Below the pieces are notes generated by a model. It ran no database searches. It was not told where the DNA came from and worked only from the letters and a program-made list of their open reading frames with translations. Below are positions 16,606-25,041 of a stretch of 64,000 nucleotides of DNA, piece by piece (the first letter of the stretch is position 1; every line of letters starts with the position of its first letter). Source of the stretch: Phenylobacterium sp. (lineage in GTDB: Bacteria > Pseudomonadota > Alphaproteobacteria > Caulobacterales > Caulobacteraceae); the NCBI RefSeq assembly GCF_004297125.1, contig NZ_SCVD01000025.1:124001-188000 (forward strand), given 5' to 3'. Both the position numbers and the translations under genes were made by a program.

Positions 16606-18135
16606 ATGTGGCGTGTTAAGCCGCTCGACGCGATCCTGGCGACCGCGGAAAAGAAGTCTCTGCACCGCTCGCTCGGGCCGTTCCAACTGACCATGCTGGG
16701 CATCGGGGCCATCATCGGCACCGGGATCTTCGTTCTCACCGCCGAAGCCGCTCAGAAGGCGGGGCCGGGCATGATCCTGGCCTTCATCATCGCAGGCTTC
16801 GTCTGCGCGGTGGCGGCCCTCTGCTATGCCGAAATGGCGGCCATGGTGCCGGTTTCGGGCTCGGCCTACACCTACAGCTACGCCGTGATGGGCGAGCTGC
16901 TGGCCTGGATGGTGGGCTGGGCGCTGATCCTGGAATACGCGGTCGCCGCCGGCGCCGTTTCGGTCGGCTGGTCCGGCTATGTGGTCGGCCTGATCGAGAA
17001 CGCCTTCGCCATCGACATACCCGACATGCTGGTGCGCGGGCCGTTCGACGGCGGGATGGTCAACCTGCCGGCCATGGGCATCGCGCTCCTGGTCACCGCG
17101 CTGCTGGTGATCGGCACGCGGGAGTCGGCCACGGTCAACGCGTTCCTGGTGGCCATCAAGGTGGCGGCGCTGATGCTCTTCATCGTGCTGGCCGTCCCGG
17201 TCATCAAGATGGAGAATTTCGAGCCGTTCATGCCCCTCGGCTTCGCGGGGGTCTCGGCGGCAGCCGCCTCGATCTTCTTCGCCTATGTGGGCTTCGACGC
17301 GGTCTCGACAGCCGCGGAGGAGACGAAGAATCCCCAGCGGAACATGCCCATCGGCCTGATCGGCTCGCTGGGCGTCTGCACGATCTTCTACATCCTGGTC
17401 GCCTCCGGCGTGATCGGCACCGTGGGGGCCCAGCCGGTCCTGGACGCCAGCGGCGCCGGCCTGCGTCCCGGCAGTCCGGAACTCAGCGCCGCCTGCGCCA
17501 GCCTCGCCGACAGCAAGGTGGTCTGCTCGAAGGAGGCCCTGGCCTGGACCCTGCGCTCCATCGGCTGGCCGCAGATCGGCAACCTGATCGGCCTCGCGGC
17601 CGGCCTGGCCCTGCCCTCGGTCATCCTGATGATGATGTTCGGCCAGACCCGGATCTTCTTCGTCATGAGCCGCGACGGCCTGCTGCCGCCGGTGCTCTCG
17701 AAGGTCCACCCGAAGTTCAAGACGCCGCACGTGATCACCATCATCACCGGCGTGTTCGTGGCCCTGTTCGCCGCCTTCTTCCCGGTGGGGATCCTGGCCG
17801 ACATCTCGAACTCGGGCACCCTGTTCGCCTTCGCCATGGTGGCCATCGCGGTGCTGGTGCTGCGCCGGACCGACCCGGGCCGGAAGCGCCCGTTCAAGAC
17901 CCCCGCGGTCGCGATCGTGGCGCCCCTGGCGGCGGTCGGGTGCATCTACCTGTTCGTGAGCCTGCCCAGCGAGACCCAGCTCATGTTCGTGGGTTGGGCG
18001 CTGATCGGCCTCGTGGTCTACTTCAGCTACGGCTACCGCAAGAGCCACGTGGCTCACGGCTCGCCCGAGACCCACGAGCTGGACACCGACGCCCCGCCCG
18101 TGCCCGTCCCCCCCATGCCGGGAACGGACCGCTAG
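16606..18135 (+). CDS. APC-superfamily amino-acid permease
   Basis: The ATG at 16606 follows GGAGGA (16591-16596) with ideal spacing. The 509-residue product has about 12-13 hydrophobic helices. TM1 has the unwound motif GIGAIIGTGIFVLTAE, and a second conserved block is FFAYVGFDAVSTAAEETKNP. These are typical of the cationic amino-acid transporter/YfnA group of the inner membrane. A loop near 300-340 contains two Cys residues. Substrates could be basic or branched-chain amino acids; sequence alone does not decide. The transcript ends at the strong terminator at 18154-18185. Confidence 0.9.
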   Translation: MWRVKPLDAILATAEKKSLHRSLGPFQLTMLGIGAIIGTGIFVLTAEAAQKAGPGMILAFIIAGFVCAVAALCYAEMAAMVPVSGSAYTYSYAVMGELLAWMVGWALILEYAVAAGAVSVGWSGYVVGLIENAFAIDIPDMLVRGPFDGGMVNLPAMGIALLVTALLVIGTRESATVNAFLVAIKVAALMLFIVLAVPVIKMENFEPFMPLGFAGVSAAAASIFFAYVGFDAVSTAAEETKNPQRNMPIGLIGSLGVCTIFYILVASGVIGTVGAQPVLDASGAGLRPGSPELSAACASLADSKVVCSKEALAWTLRSIGWPQIGNLIGLAAGLALPSVILMMMFGQTRIFFVMSRDGLLPPVLSKVHPKFKTPHVITIITGVFVALFAAFFPVGILADISNSGTLFAFAMVAIAVLVLRRTDPGRKRPFKTPAVAIVAPLAAVGCIYLFVSLPSETQLMFVGWALIGLVVYFSYGYRKSHVAHGSPETHELDTDAPPVPVPPMPGTDR

Positions 18136-18153
18136 GACGCCGCGACGATCTGG

Positions 18154-18185
18154 AAGGGCCCGGGAGCGATCCCGGGCCTTTTCTT
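18154..18185 (+). terminator. Rho-independent terminator of the permease gene
   Basis: AAGGGCCCGGG (18154-18164) pairs with CCCGGGCCTTT (18171-18181), 11 bp with one G-U pair and a six-base loop, followed by TTCTT. It begins 19 nt after the permease stop. Confidence 0.85.
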
Positions 18186-18216
18186 ATGGGCCGCGACCCA
18201 CGATCATAGGCGAGAC

Positions 18217-18891
18217 ATGAACGCCCCCGCCCCGCCCCTTCCGATCCGCGCGATGATCGCGCCGGTCACGCCGCTCCAGCAGAACTGCACCATCGTCTGG
18301 TGCGTGAAGACGATGAAGGCCGCGATCATCGATCCCGGCGGCGAGGTCGACCGGCTGCTCGCGACCCTGGAGGAGAACGGGCTGACCCTGGAGAAGATCT
18401 GGATCACCCACGGCCACCTGGACCACGCGGGCGGCACGGCGGCGCTGAAGGAGCGGACCGGCGCGCCCATCGAGGGGCCGCACCCCGACGACCAGTTCTG
18501 GATCGACGACATCGGCCAGAGCGGCGCCAAGTGGGGGATGCCCGAGGCCCGCAGCTTCACCCCCGACCGCTGGCTGCAGGACGGCGACACAGTGTCGCTG
18601 GGCGAGACCGAGTTCGAGGTCTACCACTGCCCCGGCCACACGCCCGGCCACGTGGTGTTCTTCCACCGCCAGGCCCGGTTCGCCCAGGTCGGCGACGTGC
18701 TGTTCCAGGGCTCCATCGGACGCACCGATTTCCCTCGGGGGAACTTCAAGGACCTGATCGACGCGATCACCGGCAAGCTGTGGCCGCTGGGCGACGACGT
18801 CCGCTTCGTGCCGGGTCACGGGCCGATGTCCAGCTTCGGCCACGAGCGCAAGACCAACCCGTTCGTCGCCGACGACGTGCTCGCCGAATGA
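18217..18891 (+). CDS. MBL-fold metallohydrolase, glyoxalase II/YcbL-like
   Basis: The 224-residue protein has the zinc-binding motif THGHLDHAGG (HxHxDH), a second metal ligand in CPGHTPGHVVF, the bridging Asp in QVGDVLFQGSIGRTDFPRGN, and the last His in VPGHGPMSS. The LFQGSIGRTDFP block is characteristic of the small YcbL-type glyoxalase II enzymes, which hydrolyse hydroxyacyl-glutathione thioesters in the cytoplasm. The start has AGGCGAG 5-11 nt upstream. It lies 78 nt before the response-regulator gene, so a shared transcript is possible but not required. Confidence 0.9.
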   Translation: MNAPAPPLPIRAMIAPVTPLQQNCTIVWCVKTMKAAIIDPGGEVDRLLATLEENGLTLEKIWITHGHLDHAGGTAALKERTGAPIEGPHPDDQFWIDDIGQSGAKWGMPEARSFTPDRWLQDGDTVSLGETEFEVYHCPGHTPGHVVFFHRQARFAQVGDVLFQGSIGRTDFPRGNFKDLIDAITGKLWPLGDDVRFVPGHGPMSSFGHERKTNPFVADDVLAE

Positions 18892-18969
18892 GCGCCTCCG
18901 CCCCGATTGGGACGCGTCCGTTTCAAGTGAGACATTCGAAGGTTACGGCCGGCGACCAAGCTGGCGTCC

Positions 18970-19707
18970 ATGGAGCTTGCGACTGACATGGCCGGGGCCG
19001 GCGCCCGAATCCTCATGGTCGACGACGACCCCGGCATCCGCGACGTGGTGTCCGATTTCCTCGGCAAGCACGGCTACAAGGTGGAAACCGCGGCCGACGC
19101 CCAGGAGATGGAACGCGTGCTGGAGCGCGGGCCGGTCGACCTGATCGTGCTGGACATCATGATGCCCGGCGAGGACGGCCTGGCCGTCTGCCGCCGCCTG
19201 ACCACCACCGAAGCCGCGCCGCCGATCATCATGTTGTCGGCGATGGGCGAGGACACCGACCGGATCGTCGGCCTGGAGCTGGGCGCCGACGACTACCTGG
19301 CCAAGCCGTGCAACCCGCGCGAGCTGCTGGCCCGGGTGCGGGCGGTGCTGCGGCGGGCCGAGCAGCGGACGACCAGCGGCGCCCTGGGCGCGGGCTGCGA
19401 GTTCGCGGGCTGGCGGCTGGACCTGGTGCGGCGCGAGCTGCGCTCCCCGGCCGGGGTGGTGGTGAACCTGAGCTCCGGCGAGTTCTCGCTGCTGCGCGCG
19501 TTCGTGGAGCGGCCGCAGCGGGTGCTGACCCGCGACCAGCTGCTGGAATTCGCCCGCGGCCCCGACAGCGACGCCTTCGACCGCGCCATCGACGTGCAGA
19601 TCAGCCGGCTGCGGCGTAAGCTGGACGACGGCGGCGGCGGGCACGACCTGATCCGCACGATCCGCAACGAGGGCTACATGTTCACGGCGAAGGTGAAACG
19701 GGCGTGA
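18970..19707 (+). CDS. OmpR-family response regulator
   Basis: The receiver domain has acidic pair DDD (18-20), phospho-acceptor Asp62 in LIVLDIMMPG, Ser90 in IIMLSAMGE and Lys112 in DDYLAKPCNP. The C-terminal winged-helix output domain includes FSLLRAFVERPQRVLTRDQL and AIDVQISRLRRKLDDG. The start is uncertain: ATG at 18970 or 18988, and neither has a strong ribosome-binding site. The protein pairs with the histidine kinase that follows and is of the OmpR/EnvZ type. The 3' end lies in a tandem 29-bp duplication shared with the start of the kinase gene. The downstream MacAB-like operon is a plausible target, by position only. Confidence 0.93.
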   Translation: MELATDMAGAGARILMVDDDPGIRDVVSDFLGKHGYKVETAADAQEMERVLERGPVDLIVLDIMMPGEDGLAVCRRLTTTEAAPPIIMLSAMGEDTDRIVGLELGADDYLAKPCNPRELLARVRAVLRRAEQRTTSGALGAGCEFAGWRLDLVRRELRSPAGVVVNLSSGEFSLLRAFVERPQRVLTRDQLLEFARGPDSDAFDRAIDVQISRLRRKLDDGGGGHDLIRTIRNEGYMFTAKVKRA

Positions 19708-19747
19708 CGCCCTTCGGCAAGGTAAGACGGGCGTGAAATCCTTCGGC
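19690..19747 (+). repeat. Tandem 29-bp imperfect duplication at the regulator/kinase junction
   Basis: Bases 19690-19718 and 19719-19747 match at 24 of 29 positions. Both copies hold the core GACGGGCGTGA or AACGGGCGTGA and end in CTTCGGC. The first copy contains the response-regulator stop (19705-19707) and the second contains the GTG start of the kinase (19733). Confidence 0.8.
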
Positions 19748-21073
19748 CGGCCCACGGCGCCGCTGCTGGTCCAGCTGCTGACGCTGACGGGCCTGACGCT
19801 GGTGGCCGCATGGCTGATGAGCACCCTGCTGCTCTTCTTCCTGCCGCCGCCCGCGCCCGACTTCTACCGGGTCTCCGAGATCGAGCAGACGTTCCGGGGC
19901 GCGGCGCCGGTCTTCACCGAACGGCGGCCGCTGATCCTCACCGAACAGGACCGGCCGCCCTCGCCAGTGCTCGAGGGCAAGAGCATCCCGTCCATCCGCG
20001 ACAAGATCGCCGAGAACCTGGGCGTGCCGTCGTCCCGGGTGGTGATCGCCGGCGAGCGCGGCCCGCTCTCCGACCGGCGGGTCGGCCGGATCATTCGCGA
20101 CCGCGTGGCGCGGGCGGGAATGAGCGAGGAGGAGCATTTCCTCATCTCGCCGTTCAACGTGGGCGTCCGCCAGGCCGACGGGCGATGGAAGGTGGTCCAC
20201 CCCGAGGTGGCGTTCGGCCTCAGCGACTGGCAGCAGCGCGTGGCCCTGTGGTTCGCCCTGTCGGCCCTGGCCATGTCGCCGATCGCCTGGATCTATGCGC
20301 GGCGCCTGTCCCAGCCGATCCAGGTCTTCGCCGACGCCGCCGAGCGGCTGGGCCGCGATCCGCGGGCGCCGCCGCTGGAGGTGAAGGGCCCCGCTGAGGT
20401 CGCTACCGCCGCCCGCGCCTTCAACGAGATGCAGGAGCGGCTGCGCCGCTACGTCGAGGACCGCACGGCCATGGTGGGGGCGATCGCCCACGACCTGCGC
20501 ACGCCGCTGACCCGCCTGCGCTTCCGCATCGAGAGCCTGCCCGAGGAGCAGCGCGAAAAATACGCCTCCGACCTGGACCAGATGGAGGAGATGATCACCG
20601 CCACCCTGACCTTCGTGCGCGACGCCACCAAGGCCGCGGAGCGGACCCCGCTGGAACTGTCGTCGCTGGTCGAGAGCCTCTGCGACGAGATGGCCGAGAC
20701 GGGGGCCGAGACCGAGGTGGAGCCCGGCGAGAAGGTGATCCTGGAAGGCGACCCGATGGCGCTGCGTCGCCTGATCGCCAACCTGCTGGAGAACGCCGTG
20801 AAGTTCGGCGGCCGGGCGCGGGCGCGGGTGTTCCAGAAGGACGGCCATGCGGTGGTGGAGATCGACGACGACGGCCCGGGCATCCCGGAGAAGGACGCCG
20901 AGAAGGTCTTCGAACCCTTCTACCGCCGCGAGCCGTCGCGCAGCCGCCAGACCGGCGGGATCGGCCTGGGCCTGGCGGTGGTTCGCTCCATCGCCCGCGG
21001 CCACGGCGGGGACGTCAACCTGGTCAACCGCGTCGGCGGCGGCCTGACCGCCAGAGTACAGTTGCCGCTTTAG
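19733..21073 (+). CDS. EnvZ-type sensor histidine kinase
   Basis: The GTG start is 25 nt after the regulator stop. Of 446 residues, the first TM helix is about 13-38, then a periplasmic domain of about 125 residues, a second TM helix (about 163-185) and a HAMP domain. The HisKA H-box is AIAHDLRTPLTRLRF with His253. The ATPase domain shows N-box NLLENAVKFG, G1 DDDGPGIPE, F-box FEPFYRRE and G2 GGIGLGLAVV. All catalytic motifs are intact. The periplasmic part has no recognised sensor fold, so the signal is unknown. Confidence 0.94.
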   Translation: MKSFGRPTAPLLVQLLTLTGLTLVAAWLMSTLLLFFLPPPAPDFYRVSEIEQTFRGAAPVFTERRPLILTEQDRPPSPVLEGKSIPSIRDKIAENLGVPSSRVVIAGERGPLSDRRVGRIIRDRVARAGMSEEEHFLISPFNVGVRQADGRWKVVHPEVAFGLSDWQQRVALWFALSALAMSPIAWIYARRLSQPIQVFADAAERLGRDPRAPPLEVKGPAEVATAARAFNEMQERLRRYVEDRTAMVGAIAHDLRTPLTRLRFRIESLPEEQREKYASDLDQMEEMITATLTFVRDATKAAERTPLELSSLVESLCDEMAETGAETEVEPGEKVILEGDPMALRRLIANLLENAVKFGGRARARVFQKDGHAVVEIDDDGPGIPEKDAEKVFEPFYRREPSRSRQTGGIGLGLAVVRSIARGHGGDVNLVNRVGGGLTARVQLPL

Positions 21074-21192
21074 GGGTTTGACCGCTTTGAGGCTTTCCAA
21101 GCCCGGGCGGAAACGAAAATGAAATAGGGCGGCAACGCCGGTGGGGCCTAGTCACGGCGGGTTCATCCGGACCCTTCGATACTTGGGACAAC

Positions 21193-22767
21193 ATGAGCCT
21201 GAACGCCTCCCCTCGCCGCCGCACCTTCCGCATCCCCCGCGCCGCCTGGATCACCTTGGGCCTCGTGGTGCTGGTCGTGGCCGCCATCGTGGGCTGGCAG
21301 ATGCGGCCCAAGCCCGAGAAGGACCCCTACCGGCTGGGCGCCGTGGAGCGGGGCGACATCACCCGCTCGGTCTCGGCCTCGGGCAGCCTGCAGGCGCTGA
21401 TCACGGTGGACGTGGGCTCGCAGATCTCCGGCCAGGTGACCAAGGTGCTGGTGGACTTCAACGACGAGGTGAAGGCCGGCCAGGTCATGGCCATCCTCGA
21501 CCCCCAGACCTACCAGTCGCGCGTGGCCCAGGGGCAGGCCGACATCGTCGCCGGCCAAGCGGCGGTGCGCCAGGCCCAGGCCACGCTGGACAACGCCCAG
21601 GCCGACTACAACCGCAAGAAGACGCTGGTGGACCAGGGCTGGTACTCGCCCTCGACCCTGGACCTGGCGACCGCCGCCCTGAAGACCGCCCGCGCCAACG
21701 TCGCCGCCGCCTCGGCGCGCGTGACCCAGAGCCGGGCTGCGCTGCGCAGCCAGCAGGTGGACCTGGGCCGCACGACCATCGTGGCCCCCATCGACGGCAT
21801 CGTCGTCGACCGCAAGGTCGAGCCCGGCAACACGGTGGCCGCCAGCCTGCAGGCGCCCGTGCTGTTCACCATCGCCCAGGACCTGTCGAAGGTGGAGGTG
21901 AAGATCTCGGTCGACGAGGCCGACGTCGGCCAGCTCCAGGAAGGCCAGATGGTGCGTTTCACCGTCGATGCGTTCCCGGACGACACCTACGAGGGCATCC
22001 TGACCCAGGTGCGCAAGCAGCCGACCACCGACCAGAACGTGGTCAGCTATACCGTCATCGCGGAAGCGGATAATCCGCAGCGCAAGCTGCTGCCCGGCAT
22101 GACCGCCAACGCCGACATCGTCATCGACACCAAGCGCAACGTGATGAAGGTTCCGGCCCAGGCGCTACGCTGGAGCCCGCCATCCGAGAACCAGGCCGGC
22201 GCCCGGGCCGGCGGCGGCGTCATGGTCGGCGGCCCCGGCGCGGGCGGCGGCAACCGCCAGGCGGGCGGCGCGCGCCAGGGCGGCATGGGCGCGCGGGTGG
22301 TCGAACAGCTGGACCTGGACGCCAGGCAGCAGAAGGCCTGGGAGCCGATCCAGGCCGAGCTGCGCACGAAGATCCAGGCCGCCCGCTCGGCCGCCGCCGG
22401 CAATCCCGGCGCGATGCGCGAGGCGATCGCCAAGCCGATGAACGAGGCGCTCGCCAGGCTGGAGCCCCTGCTCCGCCCCGACCAGAAGACCAAGCTGGCG
22501 GCGCTGCGGGCGACCATGACCCAGGGACGCGGCGGCCGGGCCGGCGGCCTGCGCGCCGGGACGGTCTATGTGCTGCGCGAGAAGAAGCCCGTGCCGATCC
22601 CGGTCCGGGTCGGCGCCACCGACGGCGCGTTCACCGAGGTCGTCAGCCGCGACCTCAAGGCCGGCGACCAGGTGATCACCGGCGGGGGCCCGCGGCCCAA
22701 GGCCCAGGTCGGCGCCCCCATGGGCGGCCCGCCCGGCGCCGGCGGCGGCGTCCGGGTCCGGATGTAG
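21193..22767 (+). CDS. MacA-like efflux periplasmic adaptor with inserted Spy/CpxP-like module
   Basis: The 524-residue protein has one N-terminal TM helix (about 18-35), a lipoyl domain opening with SVSASGSLQALITVDVGSQI, an alpha-helical hairpin (about 105-190), the second lipoyl half APIDGIVVDRKVEPGNTV, and a beta-barrel domain. After VPAQALRW (about 327) the usual fold is interrupted: residues 330-370 are Gly-rich and 370-442 form amphipathic helices starting LDLDARQQKAW and including LLRPDQKTKLAALRA, resembling LTxxQ-type Spy/CpxP proteins. The membrane-proximal domain then resumes with GTVYVLREKKPVPIPVRVG. It should bridge the MacB-like ABC pump and an outer-membrane channel encoded elsewhere. 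Confidence 0.9.
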   Translation: MSLNASPRRRTFRIPRAAWITLGLVVLVVAAIVGWQMRPKPEKDPYRLGAVERGDITRSVSASGSLQALITVDVGSQISGQVTKVLVDFNDEVKAGQVMAILDPQTYQSRVAQGQADIVAGQAAVRQAQATLDNAQADYNRKKTLVDQGWYSPSTLDLATAALKTARANVAAASARVTQSRAALRSQQVDLGRTTIVAPIDGIVVDRKVEPGNTVAASLQAPVLFTIAQDLSKVEVKISVDEADVGQLQEGQMVRFTVDAFPDDTYEGILTQVRKQPTTDQNVVSYTVIAEADNPQRKLLPGMTANADIVIDTKRNVMKVPAQALRWSPPSENQAGARAGGGVMVGGPGAGGGNRQAGGARQGGMGARVVEQLDLDARQQKAWEPIQAELRTKIQAARSAAAGNPGAMREAIAKPMNEALARLEPLLRPDQKTKLAALRATMTQGRGGRAGGLRAGTVYVLREKKPVPIPVRVGATDGAFTEVVSRDLKAGDQVITGGGPRPKAQVGAPMGGPPGAGGGVRVRM

Positions 22768-22779
22768 GCCTTGGGCTCG

Positions 22780-23463
22780 ATGATCGAGATCCAGGACCTG
22801 CGGAAGGTCTTCATCATGGGCGAGGAGGAAGTGCCGGCCCTGGCCGGCGTCAGCCTCCGGATCGAGCGCGGCGAATACATCGCGGTGATCGGACCGTCGG
22901 GCTCGGGCAAGTCGACGCTGATGAACATCCTGGGCGGCCTCGACCGGCCCACGGACGGGACCTATCTCTTCGAGGGCGACGACGTGGGCGAGTTCACGGA
23001 CGACGAGCTGGCCGACTTCCGCCGCCGGCGGATCGGGTTCGTGTTCCAGTCCTTCCAGTTGCTGCCGCGGCTGACCGCCCTGCAGAACGTCGAGCTGCCG
23101 ATGATCTACGCCGGCATGACGCCCAAGGACCGGCGGGCGCGCGCCGCCGAGCTGCTGGAACGGGTGGGCCTGGGGGGGCGCATGACCCACCGGCCGACCC
23201 AGCTCTCGGGCGGGCAGCAGCAGCGGGTGGCCATCGCCCGGTCCCTCGCCAACAGGCCCGACATGCTGCTGGCCGACGAGCCGACCGGCGCGCTCGACAC
23301 CAGCACCGGCGAGGAGGTGCTGGCGCTGTTCGAGGAACTGAACGCCGGCGGCCTGACCCTGGCCGTGGTCACCCACGACCCGGAAGTCGCCGAACTGGCC
23401 CACCGGCGGGTGTCGTTCCGCGACGGCCTGATCGTGTCGGACGAGCGGGGGCGGAAGGCGTGA
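22780..23463 (+). CDS. MacB/LolD-type ABC transporter ATP-binding protein
   Basis: ATG 22780 gives the family-typical start MIEIQDLRKVF; an in-frame TTG three codons earlier is less likely. The 227-residue ATPase has Walker A GPSGSGKSTLM, Q-loop FVFQSFQLLPRLTA, signature LSGGQQQRVAIARSL, Walker B MLLADEPTGALD and switch His in VVTHDPE. Unlike E. coli MacB, the ATPase and permease are separate genes. It overlaps the permease gene by 4 nt and follows the adaptor gene by 12 nt, so all three form one tripartite efflux operon. Confidence 0.93.
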   Translation: MIEIQDLRKVFIMGEEEVPALAGVSLRIERGEYIAVIGPSGSGKSTLMNILGGLDRPTDGTYLFEGDDVGEFTDDELADFRRRRIGFVFQSFQLLPRLTALQNVELPMIYAGMTPKDRRARAAELLERVGLGGRMTHRPTQLSGGQQQRVAIARSLANRPDMLLADEPTGALDTSTGEEVLALFEELNAGGLTLAVVTHDPEVAELAHRRVSFRDGLIVSDERGRKA

Positions 23464-24686
23464 GGTCCTTCGAACTGGTCCGCTTCGCGCTCGGCGCCAT
23501 CATCGCCCACCCGATGCGCAGCGTGCTGACCTCGCTGGGCGTGGTGATCGGCGTGGCCGCGGTGGTGATGATGACCTCCATCGGCCTGGGCGCGCAGCAG
23601 CGGGTCACGCAGGCGATCTCGGGCCTGGGCTCGAACCTGATCATCGTCACCCCGAACTTCCAGCGCGGCCCCGTAGCCCAGGCGGCCGGCGCCGGCGTCT
23701 CGCTGCGCGACGGCGACGCGGTGGCCATCGCCAGGCAGGTCGAGGGCGTGGCCGCCGTCGCCCCCCTGGTCCGGGGCCAGGCCCAGCTCGCCTCGGACGG
23801 CGCCAACTGGAACACCCAGATCCAGGGCGTGACGCCGGACTACCTGGTCGCCCGCGACCTGAAGATCGCCTCGGGACGCATGTTCGACGAGAACGAGGCC
23901 CGCCAAGGCCGCAAGGTGCTGGTCGTCGGCCCGACGGTGGCCAAGGAGCTGTGGGGCGACAGCGACCCCATCGGCCGCCGGGTGCGGGTGCGCACCGTTC
24001 CGTTCGAGGTGATCGGCGTGCTGGAGTCGAAGGGCCAGGCCGGCTTCGGCCAGGACCAGGACGACGTGGTGCTGGGCCCGCTGAGCGCCGTGCGGTCGCG
24101 GATCGCGGGCCGCCGCAGCCGCGGCGACAGCGTCCAGACCATCTATGTGAAGGCCGTCGACGAGGACAGCCTGGACCGGGTGCAGGAGGACGTCACCAAC
24201 CTGCTGCGCGACCAGCACAAGATCCGCCAGGGCGAGGACGACGATTTCCAGACCCAGAACATGGCCTCCATCCTGGAGGCCAGCCAGGCGGCGGTGGGGA
24301 CGTTCACGGTATTGTTGGCGGCGGTCGCGGGCGTCTCCCTGGTGGTCGGCGGCGTCGGCATCATGAACATCATGCTGGTGGCGGTGACCGAACGGACCCG
24401 CGAGATCGGCCTGCGGATGGCCGTGGGCGCCAAGCGCTCGCACATCCTCATCCAGTTCGCCCTGGAGTCGGTGGCGCTCTCGCTGGTGGGCGGGCTGATC
24501 GGGCTCACCATCGGCGTGCTGGGCGCCTTCGCGATCGCCAAACTGGGCGAGTGGCCGGCCGCCGTTCCCCCCTGGGCGGGGCCGCTCGCACTGGGATTCT
24601 CGGTGGTCGTGGGGCTGGTGTTCGGGGCCTATCCGTCCTGGCGGGCGGCCCGTCTGGACCCCATCGAAGCGCTTCGCCGCGAATAA
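23460..24686 (+). CDS. MacB-type ABC transporter permease (FtsX family)
   Basis: The GTG start overlaps the ATPase stop (GTGA). The 408-residue protein has the four-TM MacB layout: TM1 at about 20-45 after the HPMRSVLTSLGVVIGVAAVV segment, a large periplasmic domain (about 50-275) with a PLVRGQAQ-containing sabre-like region, and three C-terminal helices including VVGGVGIMNIMLVAVTERTREIGLRMAVGAKR, which I give only by its ends (GVGIMNIML...GLRMAVGAK). This family does mechanical transmission rather than moving substrate through the membrane. Likely cargo: antibiotics, peptides or lipids, unknown here. Confidence 0.92.
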   Translation: MRSFELVRFALGAIIAHPMRSVLTSLGVVIGVAAVVMMTSIGLGAQQRVTQAISGLGSNLIIVTPNFQRGPVAQAAGAGVSLRDGDAVAIARQVEGVAAVAPLVRGQAQLASDGANWNTQIQGVTPDYLVARDLKIASGRMFDENEARQGRKVLVVGPTVAKELWGDSDPIGRRVRVRTVPFEVIGVLESKGQAGFGQDQDDVVLGPLSAVRSRIAGRRSRGDSVQTIYVKAVDEDSLDRVQEDVTNLLRDQHKIRQGEDDDFQTQNMASILEASQAAVGTFTVLLAAVAGVSLVVGGVGIMNIMLVAVTERTREIGLRMAVGAKRSHILIQFALESVALSLVGGLIGLTIGVLGAFAIAKLGEWPAAVPPWAGPLALGFSVVVGLVFGAYPSWRAARLDPIEALRRE

Positions 24687-24765
24687 GTCGCAGGTCCTAA
24701 CGCAACCTTGGCCCTGCCTCGGGGGTTAGCCTCACCGCAAGCCCCTACCAGGAGTACCCCCCTCC

Positions 24766-24978
24766 ATGCCCACCGTCGACACCGGCAAGCCCCGCGCCCG
24801 TCGCGGCTTCGCCGCCATGAACCCCGAACGCCGCCGTGAAATCGCCCGCAAGGGCGGGGCCAGCGTACCAAGCGAGAAACGCAGCTTCGCCAAGGACCGC
24901 GATCTCGCGGCCCAGGCCGGCCGCAAGGGCGGCGAAGCCTCCCGCGGCGGCGGCCGCACCCGCGGCCGCGAAAGCTAA
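24766..24978 (+). CDS. KGG-repeat stress-induced small protein
   Basis: This 70-residue, very basic and Gly/Arg-rich protein has two KGG motifs, REIARKGGASVP and AGRKGGEASRGG, plus the FAAMNPERRREIA start typical of the YciG/con-10 family. Members are induced in general stress and stationary phase and are thought to be disordered; the mechanism is unknown. It has AGGAG about 10 nt before the ATG. I see no EcfG promoter upstream, although it neighbours the stress-sigma locus. A hairpin separates it from egtBD, which converges on it. Confidence 0.85.
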   Translation: MPTVDTGKPRARRGFAAMNPERRREIARKGGASVPSEKRSFAKDRDLAAQAGRKGGEASRGGGRTRGRES

Positions 24979-25001
24979 GCCGCACATCCAACGCGACTTC
25001 C

Positions 25002-25040
25002 AGCGGAAGCGGGCGCCCTCACCGGCGTCCGCTTTCGGCT
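25002..25040. terminator. Hairpin between the convergent KGG and egtBD genes
   Basis: AGCGGAAGCGGGCGCC (25002-25017) pairs with GGCGTCCGCTTTCGGCT (25024-25040) with one bulge and one G-U pair. It lies between two convergent stops. No T-run follows on either strand, so it may act as a weak bidirectional terminator or only protect 3' ends. Confidence 0.5.
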
Positions 25041-25041
25041 G

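Noticed and set aside
19682..21100. 472-codon minus-strand frame opposite the histidine kinase
   Set aside because: Composition is His/Arg/Gly/Ala-rich and typical of a complementary frame of a high-GC gene; the kinase motifs are intact.
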